From NCBI GenBank assembly GCA_037974965.1, contig JBBPFI010000001.1, positions 248,001 through 312,000 of the forward strand: DNA of 64,000 nt, written 5' to 3'. The position numbers were made by a program, and so were the translations under genes. This DNA comes from Dacryopinax spathularia (lineage: Eukaryota; Basidiomycota; Dacrymycetes; Dacrymycetales; Dacrymycetaceae). Of the stretch, positions 22,601 through 35,224 are shown piece after piece; within the stretch, counting starts at the first letter, position 1; every line of letters begins with the position of its first letter. A model generated the notes under the pieces. The model was given only the letters and a program-made list of their open reading frames with translations. It was not told where the DNA came from and made no database searches.

Positions 22601-23781
22601 TCCAGGCGTCTGCGAAATAATCAATACGATTACACGAAGTGGGAGGACGTCCGACGCACTTTCGCTCCTCCTCAGCTTTCCTAGCAGCCTCCTCCTCAGC
22701 CGCACGAGCAGCTTCCTGAGCGGCCCTCAGCGCAGCGAGCGCTTTGCTCATCTTCTTTGGCGGCTCCTTAGGCTCTTCCTTTGCTTCTGTAGCCGCTGGC
22801 TTCTTCTTTTTCTTCTTCTTGTCCTTTTTCTTTTTATCCCCACCGCCGTGTTCATCATCATCGCTTTCGTCCTCTTCATGAGCCTGCGCCGGCTCAGGTG
22901 CGGATGTAGGCGCAGCAGGAGAATCCTCGGGAGCAGCAGCCGCCTTTTTGGCCTCAGCCTGCGCCTTCTTCTTGGCCTTTTCTCTCTCCTTCTTCAGCTT
23001 CTCCTTCTCCTTCTTAGACAACACTTTTCCCCCGGCAGGCTCTTCCTCTTCTTCCTCCCGGGCGACGGGTTGCTTGGTTGGCGCAGACTGAGGATGCTCG
23101 GCTTCGGCTGCCGGGGCGGGCTCTTCCTCGTTCTCAGCAGTAGGTTTGCTCTTTCCGCCTGCGCAGTATTGAATGCCAGCAACAGGGGGAGAAATAACAT
23201 TACTTACCCTTCTTGTCCTTCTTCCCTTTCTTGGGCTTCGCCGGACCCCACTCCTCGTCCGCCAGCTCTTCAGCGGTCATCTCCACCGGCTTCTGCGCAG
23301 CTGGAGTATCTCCGCCTGCGACAGCGGCCTCGCCCTCATCCCCCTCGCCGGGAGCAGTACCATCCTCGAAAGTGACGTCGTGTTTGTTCTTCTTTTTCTT
23401 GTCCTTTTTGCCTTTACTTTGCGAGGCTTTTATGGTGGACTATGCGGGATCATCAGTGATCGCTTTTGGGAAGACGAAGAAGAGCGCACCATAAGGCCGC
23501 CGAAGTCCTCCTGTTCATCCTCCTCTGGTCCACCCTCATCACCAAGTGCGGCAAACGCCGAGAATCCAACCTTGGGCTTTGGCGGAACGTAGTCGTCCTC
23601 GTCGTCTTCAGCAGGAGGTGGTGAGGTGATATTAGGTGAAACCGTCTCGCCCGCTTTCTCCCTGAAGATGTGAAATGGTCTCGATCAGTCCCATGTTTCT
23701 AGACGGTCACACCACACTGTCTCACCAGAAATCATCATCGTCCTGCTTCTTGCCCTTCTTGCCCTTGTTTTTAGGTGCCAT
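19625..23781 (-). CDS. FUN12: Translation initiation factor eIF5B (IF2 family GTPase)
   Basis: eIF5B drives ribosomal subunit joining at the end of initiation. The start at 23781 gives [18 protein letters not shown], the standard eIF5B beginning, split by an intron after about 18 codons. A long Lys/Glu/Ala-rich N-terminal region of low complexity follows, with runs such as [12 protein letters not shown] and acidic [14 protein letters not shown]. The GTPase domain then shows [19 protein letters not shown] (G1), DTPGHESF (G3, about 21385) and NKIDRLYGW (G4). Domain 2 has the [20 protein letters not shown] stretch. Domain 3 and the C-terminal helix and domain 4 follow, including [17 protein letters not shown], ending [12 protein letters not shown]. 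Several introns interrupt the gene, including near 22620, 21275 and 20180. Length and domain order match fungal eIF5B. Confidence 0.95.
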
Positions 23782-24079
23782 TTCGGTGTAATATCAATGA
23801 TGCCTCAACCCTACAGTTAACGCTATCAGCAAAGTTGACAAAAGGCTGGCTACGAGTGAGACGGTATATGAGTTGTGATGAGGAGAGATGGGGTAAAGCG
23901 ATGACTTGCAGAGTTGCAGAGTGAATTATGGCCCGAACCCGCGAGTAGTAATTCCCAATGAGATGCGACGATCAAATTGCACCCGCTGACAATGCGCTTC
24001 CACCGCGTCACTCATTGACTCTCCCAAAGCGGCCGTCCCCTAACTTGCTACATTCAACGTTCAACCACCTCCGCCGGCG
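23782..24079. promoter_or_regulatory. Divergent promoter region between eIF5B and the BIG1-like gene
   Basis: These 298 bp lie between two divergent start codons, so both promoters are here. A pair of GCAGAGTTGCAGAGTGA near-repeats sits at about 23909-23925. No other signal was recognised. Confidence 0.45.
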
Positions 24080-25137
24080 ATGATGAGAAGATTAAGCATC
24101 GTATCGCTGCTCGCCATTGCAACCACCGTCGTAGGATTCAGAGGGACAGTACCATTGGTGGCTTGGTCAACAGAGCCGTACGTCTTATTCCATCTCCCGC
24201 TTTCCCTTGATCAAGTCACTGCAGTTGCTGATTGGGGGGACGCAGCTCATGTCACCTCGGCAACTTGCAGACCGAGGCAGCAGTAACGGACTGGGACAGC
24301 GCGTTGCGCATACTCTCGCCTCAAGACCTTTGTTCACATGAAGGCATCGTCCTCGTTCAACATAGCGGGGTGCGGTTCGAGTATCTGCCGTCCGTCTACA
24401 GACCACTGACCTTTCTCCGTGCAGTTGCATGCCTCCGATCTCTCTTTCCTCCCTTCCTCATCCCGCCTATCGCGTCGTTTGCGCTCGGCACCCTCCTCCT
24501 TCCAGGCACCACGGGTTAAGCTCCCCTCTGACCTGCCCTTCGACGCTCTTGCGAAGAATATCAGCTCGCATTGCGGACACGTGACGGTCGATGACTGGGA
24601 GGGGTCCGACCTTGGCTCATTCAGGCCGGATACACGCTATCTCTTCCGTATGGAGCTGCCTACTCTCGTAGGTAGCCCAGCAGACAGGAGGATTGCCATG
24701 AAGGAATACGGTATGTCCGCCTCTGGTTACCGACGCAGCTAGCCTCATACATGTTGATAGAATCCCTTCTCTCCGACAGGCTCGACGCTGTCGCCTCCCT
24801 CTTCCCTTCCCACCTCGTGCTCCTTTCGGGCGCACCTCTCGCGCCTTCTGCATTCGCAAAGCGCGCCACCCCGTCCTCGTCCTCCTCGGACGAGGTACTC
24901 TCTCATCCTCCCGCTCCATTCTGGGATACGATGCAGCTAGCGCCCACAACGCCGACGGGCACGTCCCTCCTCAGCAAATACCAGATCCTCACGCCGGGTC
25001 TTATTTCGGCGCTGCTTGTGGTGTTTGTCGTCTTCTTGCCTATTCTGATGGTGGGCATCGGTGCGGTGGCTAGTATCCAGAGTCCGGGAAGGATGGAGGC
25101 GCCGAAGGGTGTGACATTGGAAAAGAAGCACCAGTAG
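24080..25137 (+). CDS. ER type I membrane protein, BIG1/VOA1-like
   Basis: Members of this family act in the ER in cell-wall beta-1,6-glucan synthesis (Big1) or V-ATPase assembly (Voa1, Ac45). The protein starts MMRRLSIVSLLAIATTVVGF, a clear signal peptide, followed by PLVAWST. The lumenal part is spread over several short exons with TDWDSALRILSPQDLCSHEG and KLPSDLPFDALAKNISSHCG, plus a FRPDTRYLFRMELPTL stretch. The last exon ends YQILTPGLISALLVVFVVFL and LMVGIGAVASIQSP, one transmembrane helix with a YQ-x-TPG entry and a short cytosolic Lys tail ending EKKHQ. Exon joins between 24180 and 24760 are approximate. The family call rests mainly on the signal peptide plus C-terminal segment. Confidence 0.6.
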
Positions 25138-25591
25138 ACTTCTTCACCGCGATAGCAGGTCGAGAGGCTGGAGTGAGGCTTATGTCGGATGTACCCGTGT
25201 CTGTCCTATAGTACAATACAACGAGACGCATGTTAGTTGCCCGCAGCGCGGCTGGGGCCGGTGGACGTGTCGTTCGAGAAGATCCGGGTGAGGCAGGACC
25301 TGGGTAAAATCAGAGGAACAGTCCGAGATTCGCTCAAAAGCTACCACAAAAGTAGGGAAGGGAGTTGTTCGCAGCATAATTTGGAACTGCCTTGAATTGA
25401 GAAGGAAACATAGAGTACAATGCGATTGATGTTAGTTTACAATGAGTTCATCCAGCGAGTGTTAGAGAGGGTTAAGCGAGAAACCAGAGTGTTGTACACA
25501 ACCAACTTTGTGCAGGATAGTAACATACAACAGCAACCCAGGAAAACGATAAGGAAAGTGCGGAGGAGGGCTCGAGTCCGCGCTGCAGAAC
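25138..25591. other. Convergent intergenic region
   Basis: These 454 bp separate the stop codons of the BIG1-like gene and MED13. An ATGCGATTGATG stretch with short frames occurs near 25420, but none looks conserved. It probably holds the two polyadenylation regions. Confidence 0.4.
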
Positions 25592-28500
25592 TCAACGCTG
25601 CATAGATAGCAGACGCTCCATAAGAACCACGGCGGCGATGTGCCAAGGCAGAATTGCGGATCCGATGGGTTTGCCCCACTTCTCTCGGCTGAGCAGTGCC
25701 AGTTCCTGGTAGTTCTGCAGCAGGTCAAGCATGAATTTGGACCGAGAAGGAAGGACGTGGTTGTAGTCCAAGAAAGAGTAGTATAAAAGATGGACACGCG
25801 TGGTGCTCATCGTCGTCTCCACTTCGTGCAGGTCGACCGCAGGGGTGAAGGAGCCGTTCGATGGAGCTTGTAGGAGAAGGGCGGTATACAATGGTCGGAT
25901 CCACTCCTCAGGCGGATCGGAGTTATCCAATAATTCGAGGTAGGCGGGGTTAGATGAAATGGGTATATCTTGCTGCAGTCTTGCGGATGGGCTTGAGATC
26001 TCGAATCGCTCTGAGAGGCATAGCCCGTAGCTGCTACCCGAGGCATCCACCATATATGAGTGGCCTTCGGAAGATGCAGAATGTTGCGGCCGACGCCAGT
26101 CCTCCTTGTTGGGAAGCGTTTCCTGCCACGGAGCAGCTTCGATAGAGACAAGGAAGACGGACACCGTGAGAGGGAGAGATGTGCACAGCTTGAGAAGCGA
26201 TTGCCATGCTATAAAGCGGATGAGCACCTTTCCTATGCTCCTGTGTGCAAGGCACTCACCCTCCACTTCCGCCAAGGTGCAACCACCCCACCGTGCAATC
26301 ACCACCTGCCACTCTTTCCGTGCGCGTCTTGCAAACTTCCACGTGAACGCCCAGATCTTGGCAACCAGCGCTTCCGTCGTGAGGGGCTTTTCTCCTTGCT
26401 TTACCGACCATATTCGCTGGGTGTGAGCTTCTCCCAGTTGATCGATACAAGCAGCGAGCACCCAGTCTGAGGTCCGGCTGTAGGCCACATGCAGATACGC
26501 AACAGGAGTCAAAACGTCCGCGTTCTTCAGGGGCCACTCGAGATTGAACTGGACCTGCGGAATAGACGGAGGCGCTATCGTGATGGCCGGGTATTGCAAT
26601 GCTCGCCTCTCCTCTGGCTGAACAGGGTATAACTTGCGCAAGGTTGTTCGCTTCACAGTGCGCAGGAGGCGGTCATACACGGTCGAGGCGGTGATGTCGA
26701 GGATATCCGGGCGGGAATAACCGGTGCGGGAGGCGTAAAGCAGGCACCACGCGGGCAAGACATGGACGAGTAACCGACCACACGAAAAAGCTTCGAAATT
26801 GCCTGCCATGACCCGCCCGACTTTTTGCAACTGTTCAGGGCTGCAGAACACGTATACGGCGACATGGGGAACAGCGGGCGCGATTTCGCTTTGCAAAGCG
26901 CCTAAAAGGCCGGTGAGCACGCGCTCAATCAAAGTAACGAAGGCGGCGAACCTAATTGAGATTCCAGGTCTTCCAGCTGTCCGGCTATAACGCCATTTCT
27001 GATATTCATGTCGGGCAATTCGCCAACCTTGTGGTGGCCATATCCAAGTTGCTGTTACGCTTTGTCAGCACCTCCCAATGATCAGGTCAAACTCAACCCA
27101 CCGCATATACATCACCTATAGCCATTAACCAGTCCCGCAAGGCCGCTTGATTATCTTCTGCTTTGTATGCAGATCGATCGTAGATCGCAAACGCTAAGAC
27201 GTCCTTTTGCCCACCCAACGGACCGAGCGACAGCTTGTCCCAGAATCGAACCGCGGCCAAGGAGACATCGATCACGGCTCCATCCAAGCCTACAGCGAAG
27301 GCGAAAGTGCGCTGAAGGACCGCGACTGAATTATCTGATTTGGCTTTCGTCATCGCGCTGCCATCCATAAGGACAGTGTCTGGCACGGAAAGGTGAGCAA
27401 CCGATTCATGAAGATGGTTGAGCGGCGCACCTAATCTATCCACAACGTCGCTCACGGTGAGCGTCTTCGTAGATAGTATCGCGCCGTCAATCGTTCTTTT
27501 CAACTTCGCCATGTTGAAAGTACTTGTCCAGCGAATCTCTTTTGAGAGCGTCACTGTCGTCCGAAGTATCCACTCCGCTAAAATGGGATTCTCCAACAGC
27601 TGCACGCACTGAGCATTGACAGCATCTTCTTGCTTCCTCAGATTATCCTGCATCTGCGTGAAGTTAGCTGGTGACACCGGCGTCAAAGCTGCGATCGGTG
27701 GCGGTGAAGGCGCTCTCAGCAAGTCCGGAGGTAGAGGCAGTATTGGAGTAAACCCGGGAAGGTGGAAATGGCCCAAAAGGATAGCAACGGTCCAAGCGAG
27801 TTGCGCCGGCCATTGCACAAACTCGGACCTGACTTCAGGCTCTTCTTCGTCCTCGTCCGCCACAACCAACGTATCATCATCCAGCGTAGTATCCGATGTT
27901 GTGTCAAGCTCATGGTCCTCTCGCCTTCGTGCTTCCGCAGCCCTTTTGACTTCTTCCACGTCGATCCAGGAGCATCGAATACGTTTGACTGGCATCTCCG
28001 CGATCGCTTCTCCTCCAAAAGCTGTACTCCTTGTCCGCTTCAGGCCTTGCAAACGCTTGATCAAGCCGACGTGAGGATTGCTGTACGGTTCCATAAGCGT
28101 CTTCGGGACGCTGTTCCATGTAAAGAAGCAGGATTGACCAGGTAGGTCGTCGGCTATTTGAGGGAAGTCTGTCTTATCAATGGCGAATTTTCCCAGTAGA
28201 TATTTTTCGTCCTTCCATTCTCGCTCAGCAAGCGGGCCCAGGGGATCCGCAAACTTCACGGATACCGACATGAGGGGCGACCCAGGCGCCACCGGCGTGC
28301 ACTCGCCGTCACTGGGTGTAGATGGCGCCGGCTCAAAAAGTTCTTCGCCTTCGCTTTGAACTGCTGCAGCGGGATCCGAAGAAGGTTCCTGTGTAGCGGC
28401 TTCAGGAGAGCCCACATCTTGTAGGGTCTCGATAACCGGATTACGAGAATGAATGGGTTCCTCCGGTGGAGAGGGGAGAGCTGCAGGTGGAGCAAACATT

Positions 28501-30831
28501 GCGAAGGTACCATCTGCGACAGTAGAAGCAGGAGGAGAATCTGGCTCCCTGGTCGGCGCATCATAGAATGCAAAGTCATCCTCCGTCAGGCCAAGCCCGT
28601 CCATACCCTCGTCGCCAGACACGTCGCTTCTCGGCGCCAAAGGTCGGCTCGTTGTAGACGTCGTTCCCAACGATGTTGGGGGATTGAATAATGAGGGTAT
28701 AGCAAGGGAGGCACCGTCGGCCGTTGTGTGTCGAGCGTTCCAGGTTGGAGAGGAGGGATTGACCGGGATCCGCGCTTCAGGCTGATCGGGAAAGTTATCG
28801 AAGGGTCCTTCCTCCTGTGCTTCAGGCGTTAAAGGCTCGTGGCTTCCTGGCATCTGCGACCTAGCTCTTGACGGCTTCTTAGGATGATACGGAATTGAAG
28901 ACATGGACGAGACTGATGGAACAGTGGCCGGAGACGCCAGGTCGGTGTCTTTCGGGCTTTCACGAGCACTGATGTGGTCTACCTCGTCCTCCGGAGATAA
29001 CGCCACTCCTGGGATGTTGTCAATCATGGCAAAGTCGCGCGTGGATACGGTACCAATTTCGGAGTCGCCGTCGTTGGATTCCTGATCCACATTTGTGGAA
29101 GCCGACACATCCGGATCGAAGGGTAGCTCCGAAGTCCTTTCACCTTCACGGCCCCGCTCTGTACAGGGTAACCACCGCATAAAGGCAGCTGCCAAAACCT
29201 GGGACGGTCGCCTTCCGGTGAGTTCGCCTTCTTGTTCCACTTTCTCTCTGTCCCGGTCCTTGTCACGCTCGCTCAGTGTTCGCCCTATGCGTGCTGCATC
29301 CCTAGCGGCGACTGCGCTTCGTGTAAATTCGTAAGAAGCCATAGAGTCTGCCAAAATGAGACGAATCCCATTCAACGCCCTCTTGCGCGAAGACTTGTCA
29401 GACGTGGCTGCATCGGAGGCAACAATTCGCTCTGCTTCAGCATCGACCGAGAGTTTATAATCGAAGCCATCGAGGGTGTTCCGCAGGATGTGATGGGATA
29501 AATCGGATGCCGAGTTCCATGGAGCTTTATAGCACGCTTGCTGACTCAGCTTTGTCCGAATCTCGTCAGGTAGCCTGTGCTGAGAGAGGGCCTCCTTCGA
29601 GAAGTCTTGTAGCACGAGGTATTCAGGCCAGATAATCGAAATTCCTTTGTTGGCGTTGGCAAGACTCGGAGGCGTGAGGATCCAACATTCCACCCAGCCA
29701 GTTTCCTTGTGGGCGAGGCTCCATGAAGTCGTACCGAATCCGAGCAGATAGGGATCCAAGATTGCAGAAGATATCGACGTAGGATGTCGCGATAAGAGGT
29801 ATGCCGGGTAGCCGTGCGGGAGCAGCGTCACGGCAGCGAGCGAAGGAGGCTCGGTCGGACCAGAAACGCAGAGTTTGCCGAGTGCGGATGGTCGCAGGGA
29901 TGGATGGATAAAAAGACATCGGGGCTGGAGGGAGATCTCAAGCTGGGCGTGTATGATTCCGCTGCTGTCAAGTGAGTAGCCTGCATATATGCACTATATT
30001 TGACTCACGATATCAGGTCGTCCATATCCCATGCAGCATCAATGCCTCTGGTCAATCTATCCTTGGATTCGTACAGCATGCCATCTCCACAGCGGCAACC
30101 ATTTCGCGCCGTTGCCAGACGGTCTAGGAGCTTGTCGCGTAACGAGGACAGATACAGCCATAGCGGTCGACGGTATTGCTCGCGAGGCACAAGAAGATGC
30201 GGTGTTGAGTCTGAATGATTGTCTGGCTTGCATTTCGGGCAAGGCCGGGGGTGACCGACACAATCCGGACATGGATAAAGCCATGACGGGTGAAAGTGAC
30301 CTTCGATCCTCCCTGGAAGGAGATGTGAGCACATCATATCGGCCTCGTACTCCGACCAGACGAACCTGAGAGACCGGGGACGGAAAACTGGGCGATAGAG
30401 CCTGCGTCTCGCACATCTCCTACCTCAAATAGCCATAACTCTGATGCGCCGTCGCCGCCTCGCCGCACGCGTCCCACCAGACCATCCAGCAATCCCTCTT
30501 TCCATTCAGCGACTATCTTTCTCCTCGCATATTCCAACAGCTCCTCCCTCTCCCTTTCTGCCATCTCCAGATCTTCTTTGAAGCTGAAGACTTTCCATTT
30601 GACGCAGGCATCCTTTGGCCACTCGACCTTTGAGAGAGACAAGGGCAGTGAGTTGTTGAATGTCAGAGATGTTGCTATTGGGAGATGTGACGGCAAATGT
30701 GATGACGAAGAGGCATCCTTTGCCTGCGTTACTGAGCCAGTTTTCGGATTTGCAGGACTTGACGCCGACTGCGGGCTTGTGAATGTTGGCTTGTCGGGAA
30801 GACGGTTTCTCGTGTGCGAAGCCGGCTGCAT
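25592..30831 (-). CDS. MED13: Mediator complex subunit 13 (kinase module)
   Basis: MED13 links the CDK8 kinase module to core Mediator and represses or tunes RNA polymerase II transcription. The start is set at 30831 (MQPASHTRN...). N-terminal exons include LSKVEWPKDACVKWKVFSFK and a GASELWLFEV stretch typical of the Med13 N-domain. After an intron near 29970-30015 come SGIIHAQLEISLQPR, then the exon 29900-27093 with KGISIIWPEYLVL. The middle is a Pro/Ser-rich disordered region. The conserved C-terminal domain shows WDKLSLGPLGGQKDVLAFAI, then, across introns near 26935-27090, ATTRFAAFVTLIERVLTGLL, and finally the WGKPIGSAILPWHIAAVVLM motif. The last motif is a hallmark of the family. Exon boundaries in the first 900 bp and around 27000 are approximate. 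Confidence 0.88.
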
Positions 30832-32397
30832 CGCACACGTCGCCGTGAAGCAGCTCAATAGTGTATAGAAAGACGACGGAAGGAGGGTATATGCGTGGTG
30901 TCAATCACACCGGGTGATAATGGCGGTTGAATGCTGCCAGTGCAGAGGTAGTTTCGATGGTGACGTGCCGGTGTTTGGGTCCCAACTTCCTGACGCATGG
31001 ACGCAATCCCCGTCTCAACAGCGTCGTTGGGTTGACAAGAAGTGGGATCCAACCAAGGATAAGAAAGCGGCGGTCCAAGTCGGGAAGATTGGGAAGGACA
31101 GCGGCTGGTTGTGTGGATGTCGTACGCTGAATGGAGGCGAGGCAGGGGACGTCCCGTGACTCTAAGGGTTGGAAGGGCGCTATGTGGGGTTTTGCAGGGG
31201 TTGCCGCTCGTTTGCTGAGTTGCAAGTTGTGGCTATCCTGGATGCAAAAGCCAGGGGTATGAGGCTCCCACGGCACGATCCACCACGATACGCCAGACGT
31301 GGATTCTGTTGGCGTGGAGAGCTTTTATTACACCTTCCGTCGAGCAGTTCTTATTCAGCCAGCGACTGCAGTTGCGCACGGCTGCGATGGTCGCGTCATC
31401 ACCCAGTCAGAGTACTAGCTATCCAGCCGGTTGTCTACCGCCTCGTCCGCGTTCTGGGCGATGGCAGTCATGATTACCGCATTGGGCTTGTCGGATGCAA
31501 GAAGTTGGCACAGCTCTCCGGCCGCGATCGCTGCGCAGTGCTGCCGAGAAGTTGGCTGCGCGATGCCGCCCAGTTCTACTCGCCCGTTGGCTTCAAATCC
31601 CTCGGGGCAGTCCTGCGCATTCATACATTTTTCCGTGCCACATTTCGTTCTGGCCCACTTGGCCAGCATCCTACTCGCCTTCCAGCGAAGCAGTTAACCC
31701 CCGGCTGTCACCGCCGAGTGCCCGCAGGGACACGACGGCTGACCACGAGCAACATTGGAGCTCTGGCCTCCTCTGGAGTAAACGTGAACCTAGTCACATG
31801 TGTTGTGGAGTGGCCTATAAGCCTATAACATCCACCCGCCTGAAACATAACGGAAGCCGCGCACCATAAGCAAGCAGTAGCCGTTTTGTCCACTTTACAA
31901 AAACAAGAGCACATCAGGCGGGAAGACCAAGCACCTCTTGAATACCTAAATACCTGAGGTCTGATCGCCGTATGGTACGATAATTTCCACTAATAAACAT
32001 ACTGCAACGCTCGCTCGCCGACTAATCTAAGAGGTTTTCTCACACCGTTATTATTCCAGCGATTCCCCAGCCACAGTACCCGAGGGTTTTTGCCAGCATT
32101 TTCACAGACAAACTGATGTGTATCTCTGCATGATAGAGCTTTGTACTAGTAGATGCAAGAACAGTCGGGGGTGAGCTGCATCTTCATAACTCCGTTCGAC
32201 CGTTTCAGCAACGAAAGAACCTCCGCACGGAAACAATCGCGTAAACTCCGCTGGACGAGGGCAGCGAGCGCGCGCGATGTGGGCGAGGTCCATTTTTTCC
32301 TCATCGTACGCCCTGCATATCGACTATTAGAGCGGCACACTTCATCTCCAAAACACGTAGCAGCCTGTTCACATCGACGCCCTACGCTTCGCCAGTC
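30832..32397. other. Gene-poor region with unassigned short open frames
   Basis: No recognisable gene lies in these 1,566 bp between MED13 and the DUF2433 gene, which are divergent. A plus-strand frame at 30914-31159 encodes 81 aa beginning MIMAVECCQCRGSF and ending with GWLCGCRTLNGG, a possible small zinc-binding protein with a CxxC and a CxC. A minus-strand frame at 31415-31669 has five cysteines and a plausible composition but no family. Both overlap longer frames on the other strand, so neither is called a gene. The rest is probably promoter sequence. Confidence 0.35.
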
Positions 32398-34944
32398 ATG
32401 TCTTCTGCGCAGTCAATTCAGTCTCCTCGTCCGCCGCCTACGACCGCCAACACCCAGGTCAAAGTCATCGACACGAACGGCGGTCGTATCCTATGTCTGG
32501 CGGACATCCGGGGCAAGATCAGCATGATCAATGAGCTGGCGCGGGAGACGGGTGCGAAGGCTGTTATCCATACCGGAGACTTCGGCTTCTTTGGTACGCA
32601 TATATGTGGCTCATCAGGAGGAAACATGTGTTGATACCAGCGCTTGTTTACCAGACAACAACAGTCTCGACAGGATAAACGACCGGTATGTCTAAGATTT
32701 CTCGTGTATGCCACTCTTCAATGAAGCTATATGCGCATATATATGTCTCGCTTGCGTGTCTTGGCCGATATATCGTGTACTGACTTCCACGTCCAGCACA
32801 CTGCGGCACCTGGTTCTTTATTCTCCTCTCATTTCCCCACAGCTACGCCAGACGCGGCTAGGAAGCGACGCCATGCCAAATGTTGTCCGACAAACGATCC
32901 TCTCGCATCCTACGCCGCTATTGAGCGAGTTTCCGCTGCTCCTTTCGGGTGCTCTGCGGCTGCACGTCCCTGTGTATACCGTCTGGGGCGCGTGTGAGGA
33001 TGTGCAGATCCTCGAGAAGTTCAGGACCGGGGAGTTTGACATTGAGAACTTGACTGTTCTTGATGAGGCTACAACCCGTTGCCTGGATATCGGAGGAGTG
33101 AAGTTGAGGCTGTTTGGGTTGGGTGGGGCGCTGGTCATGCATAAGCTGTTCGACAACGGAGAAGGGAGGGCTACCATAGCTGGTGGTCAGGGGACAATGT
33201 GGACGACCGCTCTACAAATCGGCGAATTGGTGGATACAGCACAAAGGGTATGTTCAACTTCCATCTCTCTCAAGCGAAAGCGGCTTACTGATTCTCGCCT
33301 GACAGACCTTCGACCCGACGGAGACTCGATTGCTTGTCACTCACGCGTCTCCTGGCCGTGAAGGCCTGCTCGCCCAGCTCGGTCTTGTTCTAAAGGCTGA
33401 CCTCTTCATCTCCGGTGGGCTTCATTTCCGATATTCGTCCTCCTACAATGAGTTTTCCGTCCAAACCGACATGGAAGCTTTCCGTACCAAGATCCTGTCA
33501 GGTCAGGCCGCTTTCAATAAGGTCTGGGAAAGCGTGAAGGTGCAAGTTGAAGCTGCTGCCGACGAAAATCAGCGACAGCTCTTCGATAAAGCCCTGAGCG
33601 TTGTCGCCCGTGTCCCTCAGCCCACAACCGCCACAGGCCCAGGAGGCGCAGCTGGTACTGAAGAGCCTGCTTGGAAGAACTGTTGGCATTGGAACTTATG
33701 CGATGCTGCATATGGGAACCTTATCCTTGATATCAAGGATGGCCGTATCAGCGCTGATCTGAAGTCGCAAGGTTTCAACTACGCATATCGTCGGACTGCC
33801 CCTACCCCCGCCGCCGCACCGGCCAGCACATCGGCCCCCTCCCCTCAACACGCTGTCATATCCTCTTCGTCGCCTGCACCAACATCCGGACCGTCGCAGG
33901 CGAAACAGCAACTACCTCCTCGTGCTTCTCCTGCCCCTGCCGCAGGTTCTGCCCCCGCACCTGCCGCACCTGCTGTGCCTGCCCATACCGTTCGCCCGCC
34001 TCCCACTGGTCCGCGTGCTGCAAACGGGGTGCCTGTACAAGGGCCAAATCAACAGACAAGGAGAACGCCTAGAATTGACAGCCCAAAGGAGAAGGAGGGC
34101 TCGGACAAGGAGAAGAGTACGGGCAAGGCGTCCAAACCCGCCACCCCCAAGCCTGCTGATAAGACCGAAGCCACTGCGTCCAGCACGTCCGCTCCAGAAA
34201 CCGCAGCTTTGCCTGAGGCGGCTAGTCCGGGCCCTGCAAAGGACGGTGCAAGCTCCGCCGGGGGACGCACCCCTACCACACGCCGACCGCCCAGAAATCC
34301 GCATACCCTTTTCATGAACAAAATCACAGACTTGCCCGTCACTGAGGCTGAGATCCGTGACTTCTTCCTGGACGCGAAGTCTGGCGTAAGTCTTGACGAT
34401 CTTGTTTATTAAATTCCTTTCTCACGTCATTCAGATTACATTCGTTAAGATACCCATCAACCATCATACCCGTCAACAAAAAGGCTTTGCCTATGTGGAG
34501 TTCGGAGATGAGGAGACGATGAAAGCCGCGTTGGAGAAGCATGCAGAAGTACGTCGTTAGTCTGGCATCTATCGCCCGTGCTAAACAGTCACTTTGCAGA
34601 AACTCAAGAATTGCACACCCCGTGTTGTCATCGCCGAGCCTCGCGACAATGTGGAGGCGGACGGGCCTGCTCCTTCGAACCCGCCCACTCGAGGAGGTGG
34701 CCCGTTCCGCGGCGCTGGGCGAGGTGGGCGAGGTGGATTCGCAAGGAATAGTGTAGTGGCAGCGGCCGCTGCTGCTGCCGGTCCAACCGGTCGCCTTGCA
34801 GGTCGCGGGAAGGGCGAGAACGGGACCGCTGATGGTTCAAAACCTGAACCAGCTCCGAGCAGCTCGCCCGCGTCTGCTCCGACTTCCACTTCGGCTCCTG
34901 CTGAAGCGAAGAAGGAGGCGACCGCGGATAAGCAGGGGGAATGA
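32398..34944 (+). CDS. DUF2433-type phosphoesterase-like protein with C-terminal RRM
   Basis: The N-terminal half resembles fungal DUF2433 proteins, which have a calcineurin-like phosphoesterase fold. It reads [63 protein letters not shown] and [18 protein letters not shown], matching in order the metal-binding blocks D-x-G, GD, GNH-like and H-x-H-like, with degenerate residues. [13 protein letters not shown] follows. A long Ala/Pro-rich linker with [14 protein letters not shown] leads to an [23 protein letters not shown] and, across an intron, [21 protein letters not shown] Gly/Arg-rich tail ([15 protein letters not shown]) suggests RNA binding. Six or so exons. The biochemical role is unknown. 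Confidence 0.8.
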
Positions 34945-35224
34945 AATTTGCATGACCTGTTGTGGAAGGGAGTTACGTTCGGATTCTGATGTTGTCCAAT
35001 CATTTTACCCTTTACTGCATTGCTCATCTGGGTTCGTACTTGCAATGAATTGCGTTGGGCTAATGATCATTTCTACCAAAGGAGGTATACACGCGGTGCA
35101 GGGCAGAACTGGAACATTGGAAGGTAGCCAGCAAAGGAGTCGCACGTGGCGTCGCAGACGGCGCGGCATAGCAGCTTCGACGGTCAACGCTGAACACTCG
35201 TTCGTCGTTCATAGCGCTTCTCGG

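Noticed and set aside
31169-31828. Open frame of 219 aa on the plus strand
   Set aside because: No family, and the opposite strand is open as well; composition is not protein-like.
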